Below, piece after piece: positions 10,790 to 19,764 of a stretch of DNA of 64,000 bases. The stretch covers positions 806,001 to 870,000 of the forward strand of contig NZ_CP042997.1 of assembly GCF_008087625.1 (NCBI RefSeq). The letters are read 5' to 3'. Under the pieces are notes generated by a model. That model did no database searches. It had not been told where the DNA came from and saw nothing but the letters and a program-made list of their open reading frames with translations. The translations under genes and the position numbers were made by a program. The stretch is from Aquisphaera giovannonii. Its GTDB lineage: Bacteria > Planctomycetota > Planctomycetia > Isosphaerales > Isosphaeraceae. Position 1 is the stretch's first letter; every line of letters begins with the position of its first letter.

Positions 10790-11253
10790 CAATTGGCCCC
10801 TCGCACCGCCTCCATGGGAGAGCCCCCAGGGTTTCCTCTAATCGGTCTTGACCGATCACCAGGGCGATCGCGATAGTAACCGAGGTGTGCATGCCACCCC
10901 GAGGTGCCCGCGGCCTGATGGCCGAATGTGGCGCCCTGCGACCGGCAGCCGGGCGATGATCACGCCCGCACTGCCGATCTCGCTCGTCGCCCGGCGCGAC
11001 GCCGAGGCGATCTTACGCGGCGAAGGCCGCGTCACCTCCCTGGCCGCCTCCTCGGGCCAGGAAATGCCCGCGTCAACCGGAATGGCCCGCGGGAGTGCCG
11101 AGACGCCAGGACCGACTCGGCCGTTGCGGACCGTGCACAGGAGACGGACCCCGCGAGACTCGGCGGACGCGACCTGGTCCCGAGCCGTTCGCATGCCGAG
11201 CCCGGCAATTTCGCGCACGGGCTTGTGTTCATCATGCAAGGGCAGCACATCCG
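10790..11253. other. Gap between the IS630 element and the DUF3987 gene
   Basis: No gene can be supported. A forward frame beginning ATG near 10959 (MITPALPISLVARRDAEAIL) gives a moderately protein-like start but has no ribosome-binding site and degenerates downstream. It could be a remnant. Confidence 0.3.
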
Positions 11254-13053
11254 ATGTCCAACCAGGGACCAGATGCCTTCACGACGGGGCCTCGCACCGC
11301 CCCTCTCAAGCCGGACTCCCCGGCGATCACTCCCATCAAACCCCGGCGATCCCGGCCGGCGCACCCGCATCCGAGGACTGCGGCGCGGGAGAGCGCCCCG
11401 CTGCGCGAGGGGCCCGAGCTCGCCCCGCAGGTCGACGCGGAGGCGGCGGGCGGCGATGCACAGGCCGTCGAGGGCGCCTCGCAGCCGCATCGGGCCGATT
11501 CACCCGAGCCGGCCGACGGGCGTCGAAACGACGCCGAATCGCCACCGATCACCCCATTCATGCCGGGCGACCGGGTCCGCATGCCCGGCGGCAAGACGGG
11601 GACCGTCCGGTCCGCGGATGGAACGTTTGTCTCCGTCCGGACGGACGGCGCAGGGGGCCGCGGGCCTCGCATCAGATCGTGCCGGGCGGATCGGCTGATC
11701 TCGCTCGACGAGGAGGAGCGGGAGGAGATCGCGAAGCTGGAGGACGCGGAGATCGTCGATCGCTGGCCGAGGATCCGGCCGGAGGCCTTCCGCGGCATCG
11801 CGGGCGAGGTCGTCGAGCTCGCGGGGCCGCACACCGAGGCCGACCCCGTCGCCGTGCTGGTCCAGTTCCTCGTCGCCGTGGCGAACATGATCGGCCGCGG
11901 GCCGCACTTCCGGGTCGCCGGCACGGAGCACCACCTGAACCTCTTCGCCTGCCTGGTCGGCGCGACGGGCAGCGCCCGGAAGGGCACGTCGTGGGACGTC
12001 GTGCGATTCGTACTCAGGCCGGTCGATCCGTCGTGGGCCGACGCCCGCGTCCGGAACGGGCTCGTCTCCGGCGAGGGGCTGATCCACAACGTCCGCGACC
12101 GTCGGGTGGAGAGGAAGGAGGTCGTGACGGGCAGCGGGGCGAACAGGTCGCGGTCGGTCGAGGCCGTGATGATCGATGCCGGCGTCGACGACAAGCGGCT
12201 GATGATCGTTGAGGCGGAGTTCGCGCGGACGCTCAAGGCGATGGCCCCGCGGGGCAATACCCTCAGTGACGTGCTCCGACTGGCGTGGGAAGGTGGGACA
12301 CTCTCCGGGATGAGCAAGCACGCCCCCGAGACCGCGACCGCCGCGCACCTCTCGGTCCTAGGCCACGTCACCCGCGAGGACCTCCAGCGTCACCTCGCCG
12401 ATGAAGATATGGCGAACGGCTTCGGCAATCGATTCCTGTGGCTTTGCGCCCGGCGATCGAAGGAGCTGCCCGGCGGCGGGAACCTGGAGGGCGTCGACTG
12501 GGGCCCTGTCCGCGAGGAGATCGAGGCGATCAGGGCGTTCGCAGCCAACCCGACCGGGACGGATGACGCCCCCGTCCTCATCCTGCGTCGCGACGACCCG
12601 GCCGAAGAGCTCTGGCGGCGGATGTACACGGAGCTCACCGCGGACAAGCCCGGCCTCGTCGGCAATCTCCTCTCCCGGGCCGCCGCCCAGGTGATGCGGC
12701 TCGCGTGCATCTACGCCGTGCTGGACCGGTCGCCGGTCGTCTCGCTCCCGCACCTCGAGGCCGCCAGGGCCGTCTGGGACTACTGCGAGGCGTCCGCCCG
12801 ATACATCTTCGGCGACGCCCACGGCGACCCCGACGCGGAGAGGCTGCTGGCCGCGCTCGGGCAGGCCCCCGAGGGGCTGACCCGCACGGAGATCTCGCGG
12901 GTCTTCCAGGGGAACAGGACGTCCGCGTGGATAGGCAATCTGCTCGGCAGGCTACTGTCCGAGGGGACCATCCACCGGCGAGGGGGCGCCGACAGGCGAG
13001 GCCGGGCACAGGAACGCTGGCACGCGGGACGATCGTCCGGGCCGCGAGCGTGA
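11254..13053 (+). CDS. DUF3987-type replication/primase-associated ATPase
   Basis: A 599-residue protein if it starts at ATG 11254 (MSNQGPDAFTTG); the frame is open further upstream, but that part has unrelated composition. The first 90 residues are Pro/Arg-rich. A KOW-like stretch (MPGDRVRMPGGKTGTVRSADG) follows. The core from about residue 160 matches the DUF3987 family: a nucleotide-binding-like loop GATGSARKGTS near residue 236, VDDKRLMIVEAEFARTLKAM, and GHVTREDLQRHLADEDMANGFGNRFLW. The C-terminus looks like a winged helix (GLTRTEISRVFQGNRTSAW). The family occurs in prophages, plasmids and integrative elements, where it is thought to act in DNA replication; here it supports an integrated element. 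Confidence 0.8.
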   Translation: MSNQGPDAFTTGPRTAPLKPDSPAITPIKPRRSRPAHPHPRTAARESAPLREGPELAPQVDAEAAGGDAQAVEGASQPHRADSPEPADGRRNDAESPPITPFMPGDRVRMPGGKTGTVRSADGTFVSVRTDGAGGRGPRIRSCRADRLISLDEEEREEIAKLEDAEIVDRWPRIRPEAFRGIAGEVVELAGPHTEADPVAVLVQFLVAVANMIGRGPHFRVAGTEHHLNLFACLVGATGSARKGTSWDVVRFVLRPVDPSWADARVRNGLVSGEGLIHNVRDRRVERKEVVTGSGANRSRSVEAVMIDAGVDDKRLMIVEAEFARTLKAMAPRGNTLSDVLRLAWEGGTLSGMSKHAPETATAAHLSVLGHVTREDLQRHLADEDMANGFGNRFLWLCARRSKELPGGGNLEGVDWGPVREEIEAIRAFAANPTGTDDAPVLILRRDDPAEELWRRMYTELTADKPGLVGNLLSRAAAQVMRLACIYAVLDRSPVVSLPHLEAARAVWDYCEASARYIFGDAHGDPDAERLLAALGQAPEGLTRTEISRVFQGNRTSAWIGNLLGRLLSEGTIHRRGGADRRGRAQERWHAGRSSGPRA

Positions 13054-13246
13054 AGACCGGATCGTAGCCATGGAGGGGAGCCCCGACCGGCCCGCGCGGC
13101 CGGGGCTCCTCCTCGCACGCGGGGTGCCCGGCACGGGCCTTGCCGTGCGGGAGGTGTCGCGTCGTCTCGATTTCGTGGCAAGCGTGCCGCGCGCCCCTCG
13201 CGCAAGGTCTCGTCGCCCGGCGATTCGGCATCGGGAACCCATCCTT

Positions 13247-13387
13247 TTCGTTCCTTTCGTCGATTTCGTATGGGGGGGTATGCCTCCGGACCGCGGCCAG
13301 GCGAGTCTCATCGCTTCGCCCGGGATGTGCAAGGGCATGCAGCCCAAGGAGGTGGCCGAGGCATACGAATTTACGAAAAGGACGAAC
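13247..13387. repeat. Imperfect inverted repeat in a 760-base gene-free gap (13054-13816)
   Basis: The left arm 13247-13272 (TTCGTTCCTTTCGTCGATTT then CGTATG) is the imperfect complement of 13362-13387 (CATACGAATTTACGAAAAGG then ACGAAC). A second shorter match, GTATGCCTCCGG against CCGAGGCATAC, lies inside. The arms are less GC-rich than their surroundings. The position between a replication-type ATPase and small HTH/membrane genes would suit a replication or regulatory site of a mobile element, but that is a guess. No coding sequence is recognised in the gap. Confidence 0.4.
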
Positions 13388-13816
13388 AGGCGCGCCCCTC
13401 GTTGGTCGTCACTTCCCGCCGCGGGCGAATCCGGGGTGCGCCGACCCCGGCCGCTCGCTCGCCGGCCGGACCGTCCCGCTCGAGCTCCCGGCTCGCTCCG
13501 CGGCCGGCGCCGGCTCGTTCCCGATGCAGTCGATCCGGAACGTCGGACTCCCGCCCACGATCGGCGGCCCCCCGTAGGACCCTCCCCCCGGGCATGGCCC
13601 GTCCGGCCCCAACTCGCCGAGGCGCCCGGCCGGCCCGCGCATCGGTCTCGCGTTGCGATTCGTCAACGGAATCTGGCGCGTATGCGCGGTCGCGCTATCA
13701 TATTCGTATTGACTCTCCGCCCCTCGGCCGAGGGGCCGCCGATCGCGGCCGCGGCACGTCACCCCGCGTCCCCGACCTGGCCCGGCCCCGGTCACGCCAC
13801 CAAGGAGGCCTCCCCG

Positions 13817-14011
13817 ATGCTTCAGCTCCTGCCCGCTTCCGTCCTGTCCGCCGTCGTGTCCGTGCTCCTCGCCGCCGGCGGGCATGTCCCCCCCGCGGCC
13901 CTGGTCGCGACCACCGCCGTCTCGTCGGCGCTTCTCGCCTGGGCCGTGACGCGGCGTCCGTTCATCCAGGGCGTCGTCGGGGAGGCCGGCGTGGGGAGGC
14001 GCCATTCATGA
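13817..14011 (+). CDS. Small membrane protein, unknown function
   Basis: The start is fixed by a strong ribosome-binding site (AAGGAGG at 13802, nine bases before ATG 13817), giving 64 residues. MLQLLPASVLSAVVSVLLAA and ALVATTAVSSALLAWAV are two hydrophobic segments, so an inner-membrane hairpin or phage/holin-like peptide is possible. The next gene starts 51 bases downstream on the same strand. I do not recognise the family. Confidence 0.55.
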   Translation: MLQLLPASVLSAVVSVLLAAGGHVPPAALVATTAVSSALLAWAVTRRPFIQGVVGEAGVGRRHS

Positions 14012-14062
14012 AGTCCGGACACCCGAGGCCGGGCACCTGCTTGTCAACAGTGGAGGAAGGCG

Positions 14063-14533
14063 ATGCGTGACTGGGTCGACGACGCGGTGGCGTGGCTCCA
14101 GGACCTGGCCGGCCGGCTCGACGCCGCCGCGGACCGGCTCGAGGCCGCGGCCATGGCGCACGGCGGGCGGGAGGGTAGCGTCCGCCAATCCCGGCCGGCC
14201 GGGGGCGACGAGGCCGGCGACGGTCGCCACTCCGTCGCCGGCGATATTGCGGCCGCGATCCTCGAGCGCCTGGAGGCCGTCGAGTCGGCGCTCGCGGAGC
14301 TCGTGGCGCGCGACCTCCGGAAGGCCTACTACTCCTGCGAGGAGTTCGGCCGCCGCGTCGGCCTCTCCCCGGCCACGGTCCGCAAGTACTGCGCGCAGGG
14401 GGGCCTGCTGGCCGAGAAGAAGAAGACCGCCGCCTACAGCGCGAAGGCGGAGTGGGCGATCCCCCACGCCGAGATCGAGCGCTTCCAGCGGGAGGGCAGG
14501 CTGCTCCCGAAGCCCGGGAAGCCCGGCCCCTGA
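14063..14533 (+). CDS. HTH (excisionase/MerR-like) DNA-binding protein
   Basis: 156 residues with a ribosome-binding site (GGAGGAAGG) six bases before ATG 14063. Residues 1-35 and 70-95 are helical, coiled-coil-like (DLAGRLDAAADRLEAAA; ILERLEAVESALAELV). The C-terminal half holds a helix-turn-helix of the excisionase/MerR type: YYSCEEFGRRVGLSPATVRKYCAQGGLLAEKKK, followed by IPHAEIERFQREGRL. It is likely a regulator or excision accessory protein of the integrated element. The DUF3987 ATPase and a small membrane protein precede it on the same strand. Confidence 0.7.
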   Translation: MRDWVDDAVAWLQDLAGRLDAAADRLEAAAMAHGGREGSVRQSRPAGGDEAGDGRHSVAGDIAAAILERLEAVESALAELVARDLRKAYYSCEEFGRRVGLSPATVRKYCAQGGLLAEKKKTAAYSAKAEWAIPHAEIERFQREGRLLPKPGKPGP

Positions 14534-14879
14534 CGGCGGCAGGCCGTGGCGGGCCGGGACCGCTCGGGCCGCCTCGCGGCCGCGGTACGGATCCCGACCG
14601 GGCCGCCCGGCCGCGGCCTCCCGGTCGCAGGCGCCCCGCTCCCTCGGTCGATCGGGAGGCATTATCGACCCGGGGCGCCTCGGGTTGATCCGGGGCGACC
14701 CTTCCCCGGGCCGACGACGTCGGCCCGCGTCCCGCGAGGCCGGGCATCCTCTCAGCCGGCCCGCATCGCCGCGATGCGCCGCTCGAGATTCGACGCGGGG
14801 AGCGGGCCGCGATCTTCGACGCCGGCCGCGGCCGGGGGGTGGCGCGGTCCCCGGGCCGCCATCGAGGCCGTCGAGCCCG

Positions 14880-15060
14880 CTCCGCGAGTCGCCGGGGGCG
14901 GCGCACCCCGGGGCGAGGCGTCGCAAGCTCGCCAGGGCGACGAGGCCGGCCAGGAATCGCCGATGCGCCCGGTCGGGTCTTCGCGGGTGGGACCGGGCCG
15001 CCGCGAAGTTCGCCGCCCCGGCCTGGGCCGCCCCCCTCGTCGGACATGGTGGCGACACGG
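14880..15060 (-). pseudogene. Remnant related to the 194-residue unknown protein at 20606-21190
   Basis: On the minus strand this stretch reads SHPRRPDRAHRRFLAGLVAL and SLRRLAPG, closely matching FHARRLDRAHRRYLTGLGAL and TLRRLAPA of the gene at 20606-21190. The frame has no matching N-terminal part and no sensible start, so I read it as a decayed paralogue. The rest of 14534-15327 holds no gene I can support, but it includes one copy of a 310-bp repeat. Confidence 0.5.
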
Positions 15061-15288
15061 CCCCGCCCGGGCAGCCAGCCGGCGCCCGGGGGCGGCAATC
15101 GACCCTCGGGCACGTGAAATCCGCCCGGAGCTTCCATGCCGCCCGGTGGCCGAGGATGGGCCGTCGGCACGAGCGGGCGGCCTCGGCGATGGCCCGGGTG
15201 CGGGCCATCGGCCGAGGCCACCACCGAATCCGCCGAATGCAGCATCGGGGCCCGGGGCGGCCTGCTTCGCTCGCCCGGCCCGGTCGCG
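14979..15288. repeat. 310-bp direct repeat, copy 1
   Basis: It begins CTTCGCGGGTGGGACC and ends GCTTCGCTCGCCCGGCC plus about eight bases. Copy 2 at 18181-18490 has exactly the same length in the same orientation, and I see no indels. The second half is nearly identical (for example GAATCCGCCGAATGCAGCAT in both); the first half is more diverged. Confidence 0.75.
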
Positions 15289-15327
15289 TTCACTACGATC
15301 CTGAAGGAAGCGGCTCCCCCCGAAGGC

Positions 15328-15711
15328 CTAAGTCCAGGTCTCCGTCTGGCCGCCCTCTTCAATCATCGCGTCGTACCTCGCCTGCTGGGCGCGTAGGTAC
15401 GCCTCTCTCTCCGTCTCGCTCATGCCGTCGAGGACATGCGGCAGGTCGGAGATATCTCCGCCCATGCTGATGACGATCTTGCCATCGAGCAGGGCGGAGG
15501 GTACGTGGAACGTCCTGTACCCGTCGATCTCCTCCATGCAGCGATCCGAGTCGTACGGCTCAAGGTCCTCAGCCGGGGGGGCCACGTCAACTATCAGGTA
15601 GGTCCAACCGGATACGTTCTCGTCCTGAGGACCGATCGGACTGCTAGCCGGCCACCACACCGGGAGGGCTTGCGCCCGGCCAATCCTGCTCCCGGCCGCC
15701 CAGAAGATCAT
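15328..15711 (-). CDS. Hypothetical protein, possible decayed relative of the next gene
   Basis: 127 residues from ATG 15711; there is no clear ribosome-binding site and the true start is uncertain. The segment SSPIGPQDENVSGWTYLIVD followed by VAPPAEDLEPYD aligns with DRPLGPNEGTKGSHLLLVEL and DLPDEELAQYE of the gene at 15935-16570. YRTFHVPSALL likewise matches YREWCVPSAIA. The two look like paralogues, this one with a degraded N-terminal half (AETAGMIFWAAGSRIGR where the other has PAAEEILAGGFRDRR). Its function is unknown. Confidence 0.5.
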   Translation of the reverse strand: MIFWAAGSRIGRAQALPVWWPASSPIGPQDENVSGWTYLIVDVAPPAEDLEPYDSDRCMEEIDGYRTFHVPSALLDGKIVISMGGDISDLPHVLDGMSETEREAYLRAQQARYDAMIEEGGQTETWT

Positions 15712-15934
15712 GCCAGCGGTCTCGGCGGAAGAGGCGCGAGGTTTCCCTCGGTGCTGCGGCCGACCGGAGGATGGGCCGCGGAGTGGGACGGACCGCAGTT
15801 CGGGCGACCCGCGGGACCGAGCGTCTCACCGGGCCGGCCTGCTCGTGCGGTTCCCCTGTCCGCAGACTCACCCGCCGCGAAGCGGCAACTCCCCCTTGGA
15901 GTTCGGATGCTCGAGACAAACTAGGTTTCCGTCC

Positions 15935-16570
15935 TCAATCGGCATCAGCCGCCGCTGACCCCGTCCTGGATTCACCGCCGAGATAAGACCTGAACGACCG
16001 GTATCCCTCCGGCGGCGGGGTGGCGGCCTCGAACCGTCGCGCGGCGGCTTCGGCCCCTTGCCGGGTGTCATGGGGGCTCCAGTAGGGAGGGTCGTCGTCG
16101 GTGACGTCATACTCGTTCGGGCAAGGTTGCGGGCTCAAGTACCACTTGCCGGGGACGTGCAGGGGAGGGTTGATCGGGCCCTCGGGCTCCCGGAAGACCC
16201 GGAACTCGCCCCAGGTGGGGCTGGGCAGGGAGTATTCTTCGACCTCGGGCGGCTGGAACGCGTCCTCCTCCGCGATCGAGACCCGCCGTACCCGGCCCGC
16301 GTTCGCGATCGCCGACGGGACGCACCACTCGCGGTAGGGCTTGTTCGCCTCGACGATCTCGTACTGGGCCAGCTCCTCGTCGGGCAGGTCGAGTTCCACC
16401 AAGAGCAGATGGCTTCCCTTCGTGCCCTCGTTGGGGCCAAGGGGCCGATCCGAGATCCAGACGCCTTCGATCTCGAGGCCGACAATCATGTAACTGTCCC
16501 GGCGATCCCGGAAGCCGCCCGCCAGGATCTCCTCCGCGGCCGGCGTACGATGGAAGAAGGAATAGGGCAT
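15935..16570 (-). CDS. Hypothetical protein with ADP-ribosyltransferase/2'-phosphotransferase-like N-terminal pattern
   Basis: 211 residues from ATG 16570. The N-terminus YSFFHRTPAAEEILAGGF, then GVWISDRPLGPNEG, resembles the H-x-T...AxxIxxxGF...G-V-[WY]-x-S pattern seen in ADP-ribosyltransferase-fold families. I infer only a fold similarity from this, and catalytic residues are not evident. The middle (LLLVELDLPDEELAQYEIVE, KPYREWCVPSAI) is shared with the neighbour at 15328-15711. The C-terminal part is acidic and proline-rich. Its role is unknown. Confidence 0.6.
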   Translation of the reverse strand: MPYSFFHRTPAAEEILAGGFRDRRDSYMIVGLEIEGVWISDRPLGPNEGTKGSHLLLVELDLPDEELAQYEIVEANKPYREWCVPSAIANAGRVRRVSIAEEDAFQPPEVEEYSLPSPTWGEFRVFREPEGPINPPLHVPGKWYLSPQPCPNEYDVTDDDPPYWSPHDTRQGAEAAARRFEAATPPPEGYRSFRSYLGGESRTGSAAADAD

Positions 16571-16783
16571 GGACGTTAACGCCTCTGCTTGGGCCTACGG
16601 TCTTGATCCCGGTGCCAGGAAGACACCATCGCGGCCGGTCCGCTGTGATCGTCCGGGCATCCCCCCGGTGTTGAGGTCCCCGGCGCCCGGCATATGGTGG
16701 GCACGACGGCCGCCCCGCATGGAGGTAGCAAGGAGTGTGCCGGGAAGAAGGAGAACCCGACCGGCGGAGAGATCGAGGGATGT
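16571..16783. other. Short intergenic stretch before the ISKra4-like element
   Basis: No gene or RNA is seen between the hypothetical gene and the left inverted repeat of the ISKra4-type element. Confidence 0.4.
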
Positions 16784-18180
16784 GGGTGCGGTAACGGAAT
16801 CTAGTCGCTATCCGGCCGCCTGCTTCCAGTAGGCGTCGAACCGCTCGCTATACGCCAGGCAGCACAGCGAGGCCATGCGCTCCAGCCGCCGCACCTTCCA
16901 TCGCGTCCCGGTCTGCTTCAGGCGCCTTCCGACGGCCGTCTTGCGGGCCCACTCCACCATCCCGCTGCCGATCGATCGCCCCTCGGCCAGCCGCCCCCGG
17001 TAGGGCGTGCGCGCGGCGTGCAAGCCCAGGTAGCCCACCAGCTCGGAGACGTCGCCCGGCTCGGACGCCAGCTCCTCCAGCGGCCCCGACGACCCGGACT
17101 CCAGCAGGGCCCGGCGGCGGCGCTCGTACCACGCCTCGGCCTCGGGGCCGGCCCCGTGCGGGGCCACCGCCGCGGCGTGCAAGTGCTCCCCGGCGTGGTA
17201 GATGTCCAGGACCCCGGTCGCACCGGGCAGGTCCTCCCCGATCTCGCTCCGGATCCACTTCGCCCCGTCGGCAAGGCCGTCAGCTCGTCGGTCCGCTTCA
17301 GCCCCAGCCGGGCCGCCGATCGTCGCCACTGCGGGCCCAACGCCGTGCTGGTGCGGATCGCCGCCGTCGCGACGCGCACGTGCGGGGCCGGCATCCGCTG
17401 CTCATCCCAGTCGTCCAGGTCCAGCACCGGCTCGCCGCGCCGCCTCCTGGCGAAGATCGACGACCGGACCTCCCGCCAGCCGCCGGTGGTGTTGACGCAG
17501 GTCCCGTCGGTCTGGAACTCGACGTCCCCCTCGGCCTCGCGGAACGGCCGCGCCGCCTCGGGGTCGTCGCGCTGCCAGGCCCGCATGAGGCCGCCGTGGC
17601 GGTCGCAGATCTTGCGCACGGTGTTGTCGCAGACGACCAGGCCGGCGACGTCGCGGAGGTGGCGGGCGCAGCGCTCGAACGACCAGTCGGCGCCGAGGGT
17701 GCAGAGCAGCCGCTGGGCGTGCGGGCTGACGAAGCCGTCGAGGCCGAGGCGGTCGTCCGGCGCGTGGGCGTGCTGGCCGCGGCGGCGGCAGGTGAAATAG
17801 ACCCGCGATAAGCTCACGTCGCCGGCTGCGGTGACGAGGCGACGCTTGGCCCGGCCGTGGTTCCTGAGGCGGCCGCCGCAGGGGCACTCCCATCCGCGCC
17901 CCTTCTTTCTCCAGGTCGGCCGCCTGGGCGTTGAGCACGTCCTGGAGGCGCCCGCGGGTGAATCGGCGGCCGCCTCGACGACGGCCAGGACACAGCCGTC
18001 GGGGGCGGCGTCGGCCAGTTGCTTCAGTTCACGGACCATGGCCAGCGCTTGCCCCAACGCGGCGGCCTCGACCTCGTCCTCGGCGACGAACGTGCGGCGG
18101 ATCATGGGGCACCTCCGTGCGGTGAAGATGCCCCGAGTATCCCAGGTCACGCCGTCGGACCAGAACCTATTACCGCACCC
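16784..18180 (-). mobile_element. ISKra4-family insertion sequence (inactive)
   Basis: About 1397 bp bounded by short inverted repeats: GGGTGCGGTAACGG at 16784 and the complement of GGGTGCGGTAAT ending at 18180. The transposase inside is frameshifted. The right end abuts copy 2 of the 310-bp repeat exactly, so the element landed at or next to that sequence. No target duplication was recognised. Confidence 0.7.
16808..18105 (-). pseudogene. ISKra4-family transposase pseudogene
   Basis: It starts at ATG 18105 (MIRRTFVAEDEVEAAALGQA). Family features are the zinc-binding-like ECPCGGRLRNHGRAKR, then YFTCRRRGQHAHAPDDRLGL, FVSPHAQRLLCTLGADWSFE, EFQTDGTCVNTTGGWREVR and, in another frame, VLDIYHAGEHL and GSGMVEWARKTAVGRRLKQT. 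There is a pair of compensating frameshifts near 17905-17945, where RLQDVLNAQAADLEK is read out of frame. A third near 17270 separates LKRTDELTALPTG from DGAKWIRSEIGEDLPG. The protein cannot be made whole without recoding at several places. Confidence 0.8.
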
Positions 18181-18490
18181 CTTCGCGGGTGGGACCGAGC
18201 CGACGCAGGGCTCGCCGCCCCGGCTTGGGCCTCCCGCCTCGTCGGCCATGGCGGCGGCACGGCCCCGCCCCGTCAGCCAACCGGCACACGGGGCGGCAAT
18301 CGACCCTCGGGCACGTGAAATCCGCCCGGATCCCCCTTGCCGCCCGGTGGCCGAGGATGGGCCGTCGGCACGAGCGGGCGGCCTCGGCGATGGCCCGGGT
18401 GCGGGCCATCGGCCGAGGACATCACCGAATCCGCCGAATGCAGCATCGGGGTCCGGGGCGGCCTGCTTCGCTCGCCCGGCCCTGTCGCGG
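18181..18490. repeat. 310-bp direct repeat, copy 2
   Basis: Same orientation and length as 14979-15288. It starts at the first base after the ISKra4 right end. No coding sequence is supported inside it or in 18491-18649. Confidence 0.75.
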
Positions 18491-18649
18491 TCGTCGGGAT
18501 CCATGGGGGCGAGGCTCAACCCCGGCGGCCTCGACGCCGGGTCACCGCCCGGCCGCCCTCTTCATCCTCCGGGGCGTGACTGCTGGGAGCGGAAGCATGC
18601 TTCCCTCGCCATGAATCCGCGCGGCGTCGCGGATTCTGCGAGGGCGGCG

Positions 18650-19737
18650 TCATTTCAGCCACCCCTTGCCGCGGCGGGCCTGCCCGCCTCCCAGCTCGAT
18701 CGAGCGGCCGACCACCGCCCCCAGGTCCTCGCGCAGGCCGGCGACCTCGGCCTTGACGGCCGCCGGATGCGGGGCAGAAGCCTTCGCCTGCTCGCCTCGG
18801 CCAGGGCGGCCTGGACCTTCGCCTGCTCGCGGAGGACCTCGAGGACCTCCGGGCCCGCCGGGCCGCCCTCGTCGTGCGCCCGGATCGCCGGCAGCACCAC
18901 GTTGGTGAACCACGCGATGAACGCGTACCGGCCGGGGCTGCGGCTCTTGCCGAAGAGCACGTAGACGCCCATGCTTGTGACCGCGTCGACCAAAACGTCG
19001 TCGAAGGTGCGGTCGGGGACGTCGACGGTCATCCGCTGGTCCGGGCTCAGGAACTCGTACGAGGTGACCAGCCTGGGCGAGCCCGTGGCGTGGCAGACGT
19101 CCCGGATCGGGAAGACGACGTCCCGCGGACGCGGGCCGCGGCGGATGCCCCGAAGGGGGTGGCCGCAGTGGTGGAACAGGGCCATCATCGGCGAGGAAGC
19201 CGCCGCGGCCGGCTCGACGTGCGCCCCGCGCTCCGCGAGCGCGATCGCCCCCGGGGCCCCGTAGCTGCCGGTCCGGCGGATGGCCGGGAGGACCTCGTCG
19301 GTCACCCAGCGGCGGACCCGCTTCGCCTGCGGCTTCCGGCTCTTGAAGATCAGGGCATATAGCCCCGACTCGCTGACGACCTGGAGCGACTGGGGGCCGC
19401 CGCGGGACCCGGAATGACTGTAGGTATTAGCTACAGTCATTTTCTCGTCCTCGTCCAGCGTCAGGATCGCGGTCCGCGAGTTCCGTATGTCGAGCGGCCG
19501 GCACACATCCGCAGCGACGAACCACGGCCTGCCGCCCCACATGATGACGCGGATCTCGACCCCGTCGAACAGGAACGACGAGATGCCCGCAGCGATCTCG
19601 CCAGCCGCGGCTGCGATCGCCCCCTGCGGCGCCAGGATGATTGCCGCCGCCAGGTCCTGGATCGACGCGTCCCGGCGCATGTGCCCGTTGTTGCCGGGCT
19701 CGCCCCCTGATTGCCGCTCGCCCATACCACGCCCCAT
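18650..19737 (-). CDS. BRO family protein with two BRO-N-like domains; C-terminus frameshifted
   Basis: ATG 19737 is chosen because AGGAG lies ten bases before it; ATG 19755 is possible. The first BRO-N domain (about residues 35-160) shows FLFDGVEIRVIMWGGRPWFV and AADVCRPLDIRN, then ESGLYALIFKSRKPQAKRVR and WVTDEVLPAIRRTGSY. A second, diverged copy follows (FPIRDVCHATGSPRLVTSYE, GVYVLFGKSRSPGRYAFIAW, FTNVVLPAIRAHD). Near 18795 the frame breaks: the coil-like end continues in another frame as EQAKASAPHPAAVKAEVAGL and stops at 18650, while the uninterrupted frame stops at 18655 with an Arg/Pro-rich tail. BRO-N proteins are DNA-binding antirepressor-type proteins of phages and mobile elements. 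Confidence 0.75.
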
Positions 19738-19764
19738 TCGGTTGAAGCTCCTCATGTCGTCGAT

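Noticed and set aside
13070-13816. A plus-strand protein starting near 13070
   Set aside because: Its first 249 codons have no protein-like pattern; only the end from ATG 13817, behind a strong ribosome-binding site, looks real.
14006-15362. Long minus-strand frames covering the HTH gene and the 310-bp repeat
   Set aside because: Only a short segment (14880-15060) resembles a known neighbour gene; the remainder is the shadow of the HTH gene or GC-biased non-coding DNA.
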